DNA of 64,000 nucleotides from Diprion similis (lineage: Eukaryota; Arthropoda; Insecta; Hymenoptera; Diprionidae), in assembly GCF_021155765.1 (NCBI RefSeq), contig NC_060106.1, forward strand, positions 13,914,031-13,978,030, written 5' to 3'. This document shows, piece by piece, positions 39,686 to 50,531 of the stretch (the stretch's first letter is position 1; each line of letters starts with the position of its first letter). Below the pieces are notes generated by a model, which saw nothing but the letters and a program-made list of their open reading frames with translations, was not told the DNA's origin and did no database searches. Both the position numbers and the translations under genes were made by a program.

Positions 39686-39708
39686 CACGTGCAGTTCGCG
39701 CACGCGCG
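39686..39708. promoter_or_regulatory. E-box plus NRF-1/Ewg-type site upstream of tyrosyl-tRNA synthetase
   Basis: CACGTG at 39686-39691 is followed by CGCGCACGCGCG at 39697-39708, which fits the NRF-1 consensus YGCGCAYGCGCR. It lies about 440 bp before the YARS start codon and upstream of the 5' UTR acceptor at 40121-40122, where a housekeeping promoter is expected. A possible first-exon donor is TAG|GTATCT near 39818. Promoter assignment is inference. Confidence 0.5.
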
Positions 39709-40120
39709 AATAATTGATGAGTTTCTAGGAAGACGTGATGAATTTGGATTTTCCCATAGGATTCCCCCTCGTTAAGCCTAAATCATTATATTAATCATTG
39801 CACGACAGTAGTCAGTAGGTATCTAACCCTGATACAGAGTCCATATAGATTTTAGAGGCTGGCTATTTTATTCTACTGTAAAGAAAAACGAAGTCGCATA
39901 ATTGGTGTTTCTGCCTTACCTGAAGAATAAACTTATAAAATATTATTGTAATCATTAATTTCATATTCAATAATAGCCACGATACTTTATCCTTGCATTT
40001 CTCATTTGGAAATATTTGTAAATAATTAAGATATAAGTGTATCCTACCAGGCATTCATTGTCCTGGAAATAATCCACATGCTCTTTTTTCTGGCTAACCA
40101 GTAACAAACATTTTTGTTTC

Positions 40121-40122
40121 AG
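40121..40122 (+). other. Splice acceptor in the tyrosyl-tRNA synthetase 5' UTR
   Basis: The tract TTTTTGTTTCAG ends 25 bases before the start codon. This is a good 3' splice site, so the leader is spliced to an upstream non-coding exon. Confidence 0.65.
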
Positions 40123-40147
40123 AACTGGTGATTATCACTTCTTGAAG

Positions 40148-42373
40148 ATGAGCGAATTGACATGGGAAGAAAAGCATCACCTGATCACCAGGAATTTATC
40201 CGAATGGTTGGGTGATGAGAAGCTAAAAACAATATTGAAGCAAAGAGACCTCAAGGTATACTGGGGCACTGCGACTACTGGCAGACCACATGTTGGATAT
40301 TTTACACCCATGTCAAAGATTGCTGACTTTCTACGTGCTGGAGTTGAAGTTACAATATTATTTGCCGATCTACATGCTTATCTAGATAACATGAAAGCTC
40401 CTTGGGATCTTCTAGCTTTGAGAGTTCAGTATTACGAAGCTGTGATCAAAGCTATGCTGAAATCCATTGGGGTCCCACTCGACAAGCTGAAGTTTGTCAA
40501 GGGATCTGATTATCAATTATCCAAGTAAGACATTTTTTATTTTATGAAATGGACATGACACTTAAAGTAGAAATTGGCGTTTATTCTTATTTTTGAAAGT
40601 CAGTTCCTATGCAATTCTTTTCAACTGATGATCTGTTTCTCTCAATTTTTTTTTCATTATCAGTCAAATACTCCAGTATTGGATAAATGGGCGTACAACA
40701 TGATAATAAAATATTCATGCATACATATTTGCAGAGAGTACACCTTGGATGTATATCGATTAAGCTCTCTGGTAACTGAGCATGATGCAAAGAAAGCTGG
40801 AGCTGAAGTTGTAAAGCAAGTTGCAAATGCATTACTTTCTGGTTTGCTCTATCCTGGTTTGCAGGCGTTAGATGAGGAGTACCTCAAGGTTGATGCACAA
40901 TTTGGAGGAGTAGATCAACGCAAGATTTTTACTTTCTCTGAAAAATATCTACCCGTGCTCGGCTACGAAAAGCGTGTACATCTAATGAATCCTATGAGTA
41001 AGTGCCCGTGTAGTGTTTGTATTTCCGAACTTCCTTTATTTGGTAATTGAATATCCATGTAGTTCGGATTCTGTGTTCGCAGTTCCAGGATTAACTGGAG
41101 CTAAAATGTCATCATCCGAAGAAGATACAAAGATTGATCTCTTAGATAGCGCTGCAGCTGTAAAAAAGAAGCTCAAGAAAGCATTTTGTGAACCTGGTAA
41201 TATTACTGAGAATGGAATACTAGCATTTTCGAAACATGTTATCTTTCCACTGATGCAAGGTGGTGAAAAATATGTTGTTAAACGGAGCGAAGAATTTGGT
41301 AAGTAATTATTAGCATCAAATTTGTACTCTTGAGTTCCAGTTGCATTTCTGTAGAACATCTTGTTCTTACTAAGCATTAATCAAATGATGGTCAATTTTC
41401 CAGGGGGTGACATCGAATTTGACAAATATGAAGACCTCGAAGCAGCATTTGCTGAACAAGTGATTCATCCTGGTGATTTGAAGGGCGCAGTTGAAATTTA
41501 TGTCAATAGGCTCTTGGATCCAATTCGTAAAGAATTTGAGGAAGACCCTAAACTAAAAGGGCTCAACAGTAAAGCATACCCTCCCCCACAGAAAGAAAGT
41601 AAGTAATTTGTGCTCGGTTATTTTACCAATCGTTTAGTGTTAAGGTATTGTTTTTCACAGCTATAAAGAATAAAGAATTATTTTCCAGAACAAATCGAAG
41701 AAATAGTACCATCTCGGCTTGATATCCGAGTGGGCAAGGTTGTTGAAGTGCAAAAGCACCCTGATGCTGATGCTCTGTATGTTGAGAAAATTGATTTGGG
41801 AGATTCGAGTGGTCCTCGTACCATTGTAAGCGGATTGGCAAATTATGTGCCCCTAGAAGAAATGCAAGACAGATTGGTCGTAGTCTTGGCTAATCTGAAG
41901 CCTGCAAATCTTAGAGGAATTCAGTCTCATGGAATGGTCTTATGCGCGTCGGTGTAAGTATTGAAAATTCGCATTTATATAAGTAATTGTGATCAATGAC
42001 TTGTACAAAATGCATTCCTTATCACGTCATTAAAAATAGGGAGGAGCCTACGAAAAAAGTAGAACCCCTTCAACCACCATCTGACAGTGCAGCTGGAGAT
42101 AAAGTTGTGGTGGAGGGTTATGAAAATGGGACACCTGACGAAGTTCTAAACCCAAAGAAGAAAGTGTGGGACAAACTTCAGGTAATTATTTCTGTAGTTT
42201 TCATTTTACTGCACATCGAAGTTTCGTACGACCTTTGTAATAATTGAATTATCTTTCAGGCTGATCTAGCTGTAAACGGTAGTGGCGAAGCTGCATGGAG
42301 TGGCAATCTACTGCTGACAAAGAACGCTGGCAAGATCACTTCTAGTACCTTGAAAAATGTCCCCATCAAATAA
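40148..42373 (+). CDS. YARS1: Tyrosyl-tRNA synthetase, cytoplasmic (seven coding exons)
   Basis: The enzyme charges tRNA-Tyr with tyrosine in the cytosol. Coding exons are 40148-40524, 40735-40997, 41083-41298, 41404-41598, 41689-41953, 42040-42181 and 42260-42373. All junctions are GT-AG with matching phase and give 523 residues (human enzyme 528). The class I Rossmann catalytic domain carries a HIGH-like HVGY (residues 48-51) and KMSSS (221-225). After a linker, a C-terminal EMAP-II-like tRNA-binding domain follows from about 352 ([35 protein letters not shown]). This domain is found in animal cytoplasmic TyrRS and not in the mitochondrial enzyme. ATG at 40148 gives the family N-terminus; an acceptor in front of it (AG at 40121-40122) implies a non-coding first exon. 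The 3' end faces RPB6. Confidence 0.96.
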
Positions 42374-42851
42374 CGTATTCAGAAGTGGTTTAGAATTTAT
42401 TACCAGCATTTAGCAATGAATTGCCTCGTACGATAATCGTGCTTTTTATTTTATACTTAAACTGCAAATGAGCTCCGTGGATTTTAATATTGCTCCATTT
42501 TGGCTGTATACTGTTCTGAAGTGTAGATTTTTGTCTTGAGTTGTTTCGTCAACAGTCGTGCTTTGGTGTAAACAACTGTTTTTATATAGATCCATGTACA
42601 TTTTAAAGCAATATATTTTTTTCAAAATACAGTTACTGAAACGCTATAACGACAGTCACCAATTATTAATGTGTGTTGTGAATACTTTCAATTGTAGACT
42701 TTTAAGCAGGGATGATAGCATAACTGGAGCGGTTATAAATGAATTATTACGTAATTTTTCAACATTTTTATAAGTAAAGCGGTATAATATAAATGATTAA
42801 CTTAAGAAATATGAATTTTACCTGGAGTTGACAGAAATTAAAAAATCTGAT
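42374..42851. other. Convergent 3' region between tyrosyl-tRNA synthetase and RPB6
   Basis: AT-rich 478-bp spacer that must hold both 3' UTRs. No perfect AATAAA was seen just after the tyrosyl-tRNA synthetase stop, so a variant poly(A) signal is likely. The open frame at 42558-42773 has no recognisable product. Confidence 0.5.
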
Positions 42852-43574
42852 CTAGTGGTCTATTATAATAAGTTCATCGATGCCCCAGTCTTCATAACTG
42901 TTGTCAGGTAAGTAGCGGCGGATAACTATTGGAATTTTTCGCTGTTTCAGTTCTTTCATGGCTATTTGCAGTGGGTCAGTTTCTCCCTCAAGTTCGACCA
43001 TTACAGGGGCGCACATTGCTATTTGTAACGCTCGTGTTCCTAATACTCTTGCTCTTTCATACCTGTTGAAATAAAGATCAGTTTTCGAATTAGACTTCCA
43101 CCAAAGTTCGAAACAGTAATGAATATTTAAAATCTGAAACTAATATATTAACTACTTTGTCATATATCTGGTTGTGATTCTTTTTGATTTTTGAACGCTG
43201 CCTTGAGTATCGCCTGCTGCTAAAAGTTCTATATTTTCACCATCTTCTTCTTGCTGCTCCAATTCGATGTTGTCATCGTCGTCTACATCGTCAAAGTCGT
43301 CTACCACTCTGCAACAAGTCGGTACATTGAGAAATGAGTATAGAAAATTTTAACAATCAAAGGGCTCTCGAATTCCAAATAACTCTGAGCAATTATCTTC
43401 TTAAAGAGTAAACGGCGGGCATGATGTATGCTGTACACGTGAGAAATATCTTTCGGTCGCGAACATAACCTTTTGACATGTGCTTATTGATATCGGGGAA
43501 AGTGCATAAACACAAAGAGAAATAGTGATTCAAAATGCATATTACTCGTCTCCGTCGAACTCGTCATCGGCCAT
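42852..43574 (-). CDS. POLR2F: DNA-directed RNA polymerases I, II and III subunit RPABC2 (RPB6), three exons
   Basis: RPB6 is a small subunit shared by all three nuclear RNA polymerases; it helps assemble the core around the largest subunit. Exons on the minus strand are 43574-43546, 43308-43156 and 43062-42852, with donors GTAATA and GTAGTT and good AG acceptors, all in phase. They give 130 residues (fly about 131). The start [10 protein letters not shown] opens an acidic N-terminal tail (Asp/Glu-rich through about residue 45), typical of the family. The conserved core follows: [43 protein letters not shown] and the C-terminal [15 protein letters not shown]. The three-exon structure hides the protein from simple ORF searches. 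It is head to head with the PDZ gene. Confidence 0.96.
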
Positions 43575-43918
43575 CCTGTCTACGGAAAATAGAATACGAC
43601 GTGAGACTGTATAACAGAGAAACAAACGACACTCGATATTTATTTCCAAGCACGCACGACAGCGGATGTGTTGGGTTGGGATATTGGGGGCGTGACGTTT
43701 GGATGTTGGTAGCAATCAAAGGCGACACCACACGACCAAATTGGTTGGTATATCTGATTTCAGCGTTCGCGTCACTAGTTTGTACTTGGTTTGTACTGTT
43801 GTCAGCAGACAGATCGAGAAGTAGACGGACTTGCGAACGCGCTTCTACGCAATTTACGAACGTATTCGCTTTGTTTATAATATTTTACGTGACCGGTAAA
43901 ATAAGAAAACCGCTCAAA
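43575..43918. promoter_or_regulatory. Bidirectional promoter between RPB6 and the TAX1BP3-like gene
   Basis: The two divergent start codons are 344 bp apart, so both transcription starts and both 5' UTRs must fit here. A CRE-like GTGACGTTT lies near 43691-43700. No TATA box is evident, as expected for housekeeping genes. A long plus-strand open frame across this spacer (from 43535) reads as no known protein and is probably fortuitous. Confidence 0.6.
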
Positions 43919-45167
43919 ATGTGTGCGAAAATGGCTTTTCAACACCAGGCGGGGACGGCGATGGAGTGCCTGAGCGTGAGTATCAATCAAGTCTTTCAAC
44001 TTGCCTGTCGTATAATCCAGACGTTTTTGCACATTCAAAACACTTCCTGTTTCAAAAAATATTCATATGTACCATCGCGAGCCCGTCTTGCGTATCCTGC
44101 TAAAATTCGTACCCGCTCAATGCTCTGTTTATTTGGATTAATCGGACTTTCCGCATTGAACTTATACAGATTTCATTTGTAAATATCGGTTTGTTCGTGA
44201 TTTCCGGCTCTGAGGCACTTTGAGGTGTGTCTAGTACTGACCGGTCGAGTTCTGTTGACAGCTCATCGCCCACGGTTGATTGCTTCTAAAGACATGCATG
44301 CAGCTTATCCGTTATCACCTAATGGAATTTATCTTATGCTATGCACTTAGCTTCTCAGTACTTGAAGCTGGTGATATCAGTAGCTGAACTTATCGGCATT
44401 ATGAACACTTTTACATTTTTGGTGTTTCTTTTACACCAGAGAATCACATTCCATACCTTTTTTTTTTGCAACAAGAATACAATTTTTAAGACAACTTTTA
44501 CATGTACAATAAATATTCCATTCTCCATTCTAGATCCCTATCACTCTTCACAAAGAAGCAGAAATTGATGCCAATGGAGAAGAGGTGATGAAATGTGGAT
44601 TGAAAATAGGTGGAGGTATCGATCAAGACTTTAGAAAAAGTCCGCAAGGCTACACGGACAATGTACGATAATTTACACTTTATCTACCTTAGTCTATCAT
44701 CTTATAAATTAAAAATCGGCATATTTTAAACATGATAATCTTTTATCATGATATACATACAGTCATCAATTGAATTTTAATCTCTTGACGTCAGAACAAA
44801 ATGCAAATGCAGTTCATTGTTATCTTTCAGCTGATTATCAGTCCAACTACTTGGAACTGAATATCTGAGTCTTCGTACGTCTTTAGTCTTCTTAGTTTCT
44901 GGATTATTCAGAGGTGGAATGTACATGTTCTACTTATTCTTTATTCATTTATTTCACTATAGAATGAATTTTTACCAGGGGATCTATGTAACGGAAGTCC
45001 ACGAAGGTTCGCCAGCAGCAAAATCAGGATTGAGAATGCATGACAAAATCCTCCAGTGTAACGGTTACGATTTTACTATGGTAACCCATAAAAAGGCTGT
45101 TGGATACATTAGAAAGCATCCTGTACTAAATTTACTTGTGGCACGAAAAGGGGTCACCAGCACCTAA
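43919..45167 (+). CDS. TAX1BP3: TAX1BP3/TIP-1-like single-PDZ protein, three exons
   Basis: Exons 43919-43975, 44534-44662 and 44979-45167 join in phase 0 (donors GTGAGT and GTACGA, acceptors TAG and CAG) and encode 124 residues, the same length as the human protein. Almost the whole protein is one PDZ domain. The ligand-binding loop is CGLKIGGGIDQD (residues 40-51), matching the diagnostic GFSIGGGIDQD of TIP-1. It is followed by GIYVTEVHEGSPA, SGLRMHDKILQCNG and FTMVTHKKAV. The family is cytosolic and competes with scaffold PDZ proteins for C-terminal peptides (for example beta-catenin and Rho effectors in vertebrates). Translation could also begin at Met5 or Met15. It shares a promoter region with RPB6. 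Confidence 0.93.
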
Positions 45168-47573
45168 AGCGTGCTAGCGTAATGATTATTGATTAAAATT
45201 AACCACCTGTTCATGAGATTGATATTTTATTTGGTTCATTAAGGTGTTAGCAATGCCAATTTGCATTGAAGATGTAGTGCTGAGAGGAAGAATTATCTCG
45301 AACAGAATTGGGGACTTTACAGCTCAGTATTCACACTCTGTAGACAATCTAAACATTCGGCAATCAAATATCCTAATCTGAGTAGCTATTAGATTTTAAA
45401 CGTGGTTGTAATGGTTTATTATTTCTACTAAGCGATTGGACTCAAGTGCGCAAGATGACTCGTTCAGGGCAAAGTATTATCCAGAGTCTTTTTATTCAAA
45501 GTAAATTTTAAAAAATTCATAGAAAAATGCGTGTCAAAATGATGAGAAAACTATGCTTGTCTATTAAATCGCGGTTGATACAAAGCTGTACCTGCTGGCA
45601 AGGTAAATTTGAATAACTTTGTGAATTAGACGAGATTTTGTTTCTGCTTAAGTTTTAAGATTTTATCGTTAAATGAATATTTGATAGAATTAAAGCAAAT
45701 ACTTGGTATTGCTAACTTAAAACGTAAAGGATATAAATATACACTAATTTTGAAGCAGGTGGCAAATGATACATAAACATCCTACCTCCCTTCGTGTCAT
45801 ACACATAACACCCAAATAGATACTAAGTAGTATAAGCAGGTTCGACAAGGACCTTTGATTTAAATACATGTAGTTATCATACGTACCTGCTTGTAAAAAT
45901 GTTAGGATATATTATATGATTACTAGATTTTCGTTATTTATTATTGACATAACGACAATGCTATTGAAGTGAAAATACAGAGACGAAATTCATTGATATT
46001 AATTGATAAAATACCATTTGAGTTGTCCTCAAAGAAAATTTGAATACATTACTAATGTAGTTGTCAGGAAAAAATTTATAACTATTATTTCGTAGTGGGA
46101 TTTGCGGAAATTCCAGTTGCATGCGTTATCTTTACAACAACTTGGTTCAAAATCAATGTTACATGCTTGGTTGAAATTGGGCACATACCACATTTAAATT
46201 TGTATATTGTATAATAAGAATTATGATTCTGGTTACTCAGTTCAGATATGATGTTTGTTTTACATCATATTACCAAAGAAACTTACCTGTTATAATTTTT
46301 TTTATAAAAAAAAAAATTGTCATTCGACATCGAGTTGAAAGAAACCAAGTGTTTTGAAATAGATGTGAAGCATTGAATATTTTGTATAATAATTCCGGTG
46401 TGGTACTCCAAATGAAGTTTTATGATTTTAACAGAACATTATTTACAACTTTTCTTATATTTGATTTTTGTAATTATAATTTTTAAACACTGGTTGGAAG
46501 AGATACGAATTCCTAGTTTGACTTGATCCTAAGAATTAAGTTTTGTATAAAGTTTCACTAAACAGCTCATATCGAGAGTGGACGGTGTGAAATTTAATTT
46601 TTCTAAGGTTCCAAGAAACTCATCTATTTTCAGATTCAATCGAAGAAAACATCTCAATATTACATATAAATAGGGGCATTGCCGTTTGAAAAGGTCCAAT
46701 AAAATTCCAACTACAGATCGTTTTTCGATGATTTTTGTACCGATAATATTGTCAGCAATTATTTAACAAGCGCTATAATTGAAAATATATTTGCAAACAT
46801 TATATAAAATTTTATAAATTATGTAAGAGACAACAAAATATCAGCTCTTCTATAGTTATGTAAATTTCAATTTAAAACATTAGTATTTGTGATAAGCATT
46901 TATTGATTTCGCACAATCTTTTGTATTTACAAGGTTTATATGTAAAATAAATATATGTGATAAATATAATTAACCGACAAATTACTTTATATTCATAAAT
47001 AATTTTGTTTCAGTTCGTCAACCCATTTCAAAGAGAAAAAAGTATATGTAGGTACATTAATTATACCAGAATAATTTAAAAATCCTAATACAAACATATC
47101 TGTTTTTTTTTGTTTCCGTTTTCACAATATGCTTTGGAGAAAGTTGCTTGATTAATGTAGAAGGAAAAATTAATTTTCGGAATGATACGATTTTATTGCA
47201 CTTTTTCATGTTGTATAGAGAGTACTGTATTAAAATAGCATAAAAGTAATGAAACCATTAATTAATTCAATACTAGCACCATATGCTCAAACTGTAAGAT
47301 GTAAGTGCACAAAGCATGACATTTTCAATTCAGTTTCAGAAATGTAAGAACCAACTTTCCTGACCATACCTATGTAGTTCAGATTTACACAGTCAGATGA
47401 AGACGTGAATGATTAATGAGTTTTTAGATAACGAGAGTAATATCAGTATTACTTAAAAAAAACACATAGTTGCAATAACTTATAATACAAACTTATTAAA
47501 ATAATGTTTTACAAAAAAAGCTGTATTAATCAAGAAACGAATATGAATCTTTATTGCCTCAAAAACATCACAT
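45168..47573. other. AT-rich convergent spacer between the TAX1BP3-like and KBP genes
   Basis: About 2.4 kb of AT-rich sequence without any open frame of note. It should contain the 3' UTR of the TAX1BP3-like gene and the very short 3' UTR of KBP. No repeat or RNA gene was recognised. Confidence 0.5.
47550..47555 (-). terminator. Poly(A) signal of the KBP gene
   Basis: TTTATT on the plus strand reads AATAAA on the minus strand, 18 bases beyond the KBP stop codon. This implies a 3' UTR of only a few tens of bases. Confidence 0.6.
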
Positions 47574-49430
47574 TTATACCAATTCTCTAGTTAATTTTTC
47601 TATTTTCAATGGCAAAAGATTAACAAAGTCTTTGCATACACTCAATTCCACGCTCATCAATTCTGCAGCCTTTTCATCTTTTTCGCAGTAGCCAATCAGT
47701 GCTTTGTAAGCATTCAAACTATTTCGAAGATTTTCTAGCTGTGCATGTTTGTCAGGTGTTATGATTTTATAATGCAGTCTTCCCAAAAAAAAGTAAGCAA
47801 ATAAGGCAGGTCTAACTAAATCTTCGGAAAATTTGTCTGGAAAATTATGAGTGGCTGGATCCACCAGAGAATCTAAGAAATTCTGAAAGTTTCCAATCGC
47901 ACTCCGGGCAAGGTTATTGATTTTAGTTAGTGCCTGAGCAGTCGGTCGTTCGTTTGACGCTTGTAGACGTTCAAGCTTAATATCTAAAATATCGCAGTAA
48001 ACTTCGCCCAGTTCAATCCATAGTTGCCTGCACACAGTTTGGTAATACTGTGGATTTAACTCTGTAACAATCTTTTCTAAGGCGTCGATCCGCCGCTTGT
48101 GCATTTTGGACTGACGATCCTCATCCTCTTCAAAAAATGACAGGAATTTAAAGAGCTGGGAAACATCTTGTATTACTTGCACGTGATCCGAGGCATGACT
48201 CTCCAGTGTGTAATACTTTTTTGCTTCATCCAGCCATTGTTGGGAGTTGAGAAATATTGTCCTGGCATCGTTGAAGTCCAAAGCATATTTGTCTGTCAGT
48301 TGATTTGCAATAGTTTCAATTTCCTTCTCTATCTTTGTGAATCTTAAATTTTCTATACATTCTTCAGTGACCCCTGACTTTTCATCTAACTGCATCTTAC
48401 TTATCTCCGAGCACATTTCGCTCGTTTCATCATCGGCATGATGCATCAGCCTTTCTTTAGATGTGCTTAACAGCAGGATCCCATATTTTGCCCAGCATCT
48501 CGCGACGTCTGCGCTTCTGTGTCTGAACGTTTCCCATTTCGCCGCCACCACTTCCTCCGTATCGTCCAAACTTCTCAACTCGTCCTCGTACTTTTGCAGG
48601 ATATATGAAGCTGCGGCCAAGTGATGTTTGGCCTGCCTAAACCCTCCCTTTTCCATAAAGTATTGCGACAAAGTTGCAGCATTCAGGGCCCAGTCTACAC
48701 AATCCAGATCTTCATGATTCAACTGACGTTTCAGAGTCATGTGGCAGTAGACTGCAGACTTAAGGTGATCCTTTAAGGTTCCATAGATTTGCGCCAAGTA
48801 GTAGAGAGTCAGCGTGTGCAATCGTTCGACTATTTCCTCAGCATCTGTGTCATCGTCGTCATCTTTCAGATTGAACAATGCGGCCATAAATACAGGTTTG
48901 GCGCTATCGCTTTTTTCAATCGCAGTAAAATCCTTGTATATTTTTTCAGCTTTTTCTAAATATTTCTGGGATTCTTTCGGATTGTCTCGCTGGGCCCAAA
49001 GAATTCCCAGCTGATTCAGAGCGCTAAGTATTACTAATATTGCCTCTGGTCTCAGTTCTCGGTCAACCAAAAGGTCCACGCAGTTGGTCAGCTGCTCCTC
49101 ACCGGCTGCCAATTCCTCCGTGTCGACCGAAATTATCCCCATATTGAGCCAGATAACAGCAAGCATTGCTGTTACTATATTTCTATCATGTTCTGTTATA
49201 TTCTCATCTAATATTCTGACAAGTTTGATCTGCATTTCCTTGAGTATATCGGCTGCCGCATATTTACTTTTGTACGGCTCACTCTCCGGGTCCAATTTAC
49301 TATGCTCGTCCAGCAGCTTTCGAACCTTGACGTATTTCTCCTCGAGGTCTACTAAAATCTCCTTATTCACACTGTCGAGCTCCATTTCAACGACACTTTC
49401 AGACAATATATTAAAACGATTGAAATTCAA
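47574..49430 (-). CDS. KIFBP: KIF-binding protein (KBP/KIF1BP) homologue, intronless
   Basis: A single uninterrupted 618-codon frame, against 621 residues in human KBP. KBP is an alpha-helical TPR-like cytosolic protein that binds kinesin motor domains and controls their attachment to microtubules, affecting axon growth and mitochondrial transport. Family segments occur in order: EPYKSKYAA near residue 52, DTEELAAGEEQL near 120, LGILWAQRD, LTLYYLAQIYG, CHMTLKRQL, WALNAATLSQ, KMHKRRIDALE, LNPQYYQ, KINNLARSAI and LFLGR-like helices near 550. Acidic insertions (DDDDDTDAEE near 195) are lineage-specific. ATG at 49430 opens the longest frame; an internal Met16 (ATG at 49385) is an alternative start. 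It lies head to head with NDUFA5. Confidence 0.95.
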   Translation of the reverse strand: MNFNRFNILSESVVEMELDSVNKEILVDLEEKYVKVRKLLDEHSKLDPESEPYKSKYAAADILKEMQIKLVRILDENITEHDRNIVTAMLAVIWLNMGIISVDTEELAAGEEQLTNCVDLLVDRELRPEAILVILSALNQLGILWAQRDNPKESQKYLEKAEKIYKDFTAIEKSDSAKPVFMAALFNLKDDDDDTDAEEIVERLHTLTLYYLAQIYGTLKDHLKSAVYCHMTLKRQLNHEDLDCVDWALNAATLSQYFMEKGGFRQAKHHLAAASYILQKYEDELRSLDDTEEVVAAKWETFRHRSADVARCWAKYGILLLSTSKERLMHHADDETSEMCSEISKMQLDEKSGVTEECIENLRFTKIEKEIETIANQLTDKYALDFNDARTIFLNSQQWLDEAKKYYTLESHASDHVQVIQDVSQLFKFLSFFEEDEDRQSKMHKRRIDALEKIVTELNPQYYQTVCRQLWIELGEVYCDILDIKLERLQASNERPTAQALTKINNLARSAIGNFQNFLDSLVDPATHNFPDKFSEDLVRPALFAYFFLGRLHYKIITPDKHAQLENLRNSLNAYKALIGYCEKDEKAAELMSVELSVCKDFVNLLPLKIEKLTRELV

Positions 49431-49639
49431 GCTGCAACGGCGACTGATTTATTTCATCCGCGTTTGAGGTTAGGTTCCGCTTTTCCTGTTTTCTTTTCGT
49501 CATCTACGCGGTGCGCAAACCGTTTTGCGTTTTTCGTCTCAAGCAGACGCTGTGAGCAGACGATATTGTGCGACCTGTAGTCCCAATTAATCCTGATAAC
49601 TTGGGCGAAGGGCCGAGGTATTCGTTATTTGCGTACAAC
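49431..49639. promoter_or_regulatory. Bidirectional promoter between KBP and NDUFA5
   Basis: Only 209 bp separate the divergent start codons, so a shared, TATA-less promoter is the simplest reading. No perfect NRF-1, CRE or DRE element was seen in it. AACAACATGGCTGG-type context around the NDUFA5 start is a good eukaryotic initiation site. Confidence 0.6.
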
Positions 49640-50531
49640 ATGGCTGGGGTTTTGAAAAAGGTAAATCTCCAAAATCCCTAAATTGTTGGTATTCCTTTGA
49701 GATGGGCTTACGGTTTTTTTTTATCGCAAATAACGTCAGGTGTTATACAACATAACCTGCAAGATATATTAATTACTTCTTGAATACGCCTTGAGAAACG
49801 GTATTTTTCAAGAATTGGAGCGTTTTAAAAGTACTTTTTTTTTTACTGCACCATTAACTATAAAGGTTATCCATTCCTTTATTGTTATCCAACTGAGACA
49901 TTTGTCTCGCATGTTTATATTTCAAAAGAGCTACAATTTTTTTGAAGCCTTCTTAAGCATATTCAATGCTTTTCAGATATTCAATAATAAATATTCTCTT
50001 TTCTAGTCAACAAATTTAACCAGGGTTGCTGTTGCCCTGAATCCACATCATACTTTGGGAGTATTGTACAGTAAAATTCTTAGAGCCGTCGATAAAATGC
50101 CTAAGGATTATCCCTACAGAATTAATACAGAGAAAATTGTTAAGGAACGAGCTGCTCATGTGAAAAATGTAACTATCATTAAATAATTTATTTATCAATA
50201 GTTATCCTTGAAAAATTTTGAAATTATAAGCTGATGAAGAGTAACGTCACGCAGCGCCAAAAATTGTGATTTTTATTAAGGTTTTTTGAAAAAATATGCT
50301 TGTTGCCTTGATGAGAACAAAAGATATTGACGAATGATAGAATTTAAATCATTTCAGAATCCAAAAGTGCCGGACCTTGAAAATGCCATAAACTGTGGTC
50401 AAGCTGAAGAATTAATTCTACAAGCTGAAAACGAATTACACTTGGCAAGAAAGTTCTTAGGTTGGAAGCCTTGGGAACCGTTGGTCCAAGAAGCACCTGC
50501 TAACCAATGGACTTGGCCACCACACAAATAA
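49640..50531 (+). CDS. NDUFA5: NADH dehydrogenase (ubiquinone) 1 alpha subcomplex subunit 5 (B13), three exons
   Basis: An accessory subunit of mitochondrial complex I, located in the matrix arm. Exons 49640-49660, 50007-50168 and 50358-50531 join in phase 0 (donors GTAAAT and GTAACT, acceptors CTAG and TCAG) and give 118 residues, close to the 116 of the human protein. The seven-codon first exon MAGVLKK is identical to the start of human NDUFA5. The last exon carries the family signature: [31 protein letters not shown] and a C-terminal QWTWPPHK. No classical cleavable presequence is seen, as usual for this subunit. It is divergent from KBP and convergent with the next gene. Confidence 0.95.

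Larger units (their letters stand above)
37991..40122. other. Region upstream of the tyrosyl-tRNA synthetase gene; possible small exons but no secure gene
   Basis: Contains a 32-codon open frame at 38003-38101 (+) whose ATG lies in AAAATGGCGGC, a strong initiation context and YY1-like word. It also contains two minus-strand candidate exons at 38303-38469, described separately, an open plus-strand frame at 38734-39021 and an open minus-strand frame at about 39118-39255. None gives a recognised protein. The 3' end of the region should hold the first, untranslated exon of the tyrosyl-tRNA synthetase gene. Confidence 0.4.

Noticed and set aside
43535-44182. 215-codon plus-strand frame across the RPB6/TAX1BP3 promoter
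   Set aside because: It runs antisense through RPB6 exon 1 and through the first exon and intron of the TAX1BP3-like gene; only 43919-43975 of it is supported as coding.
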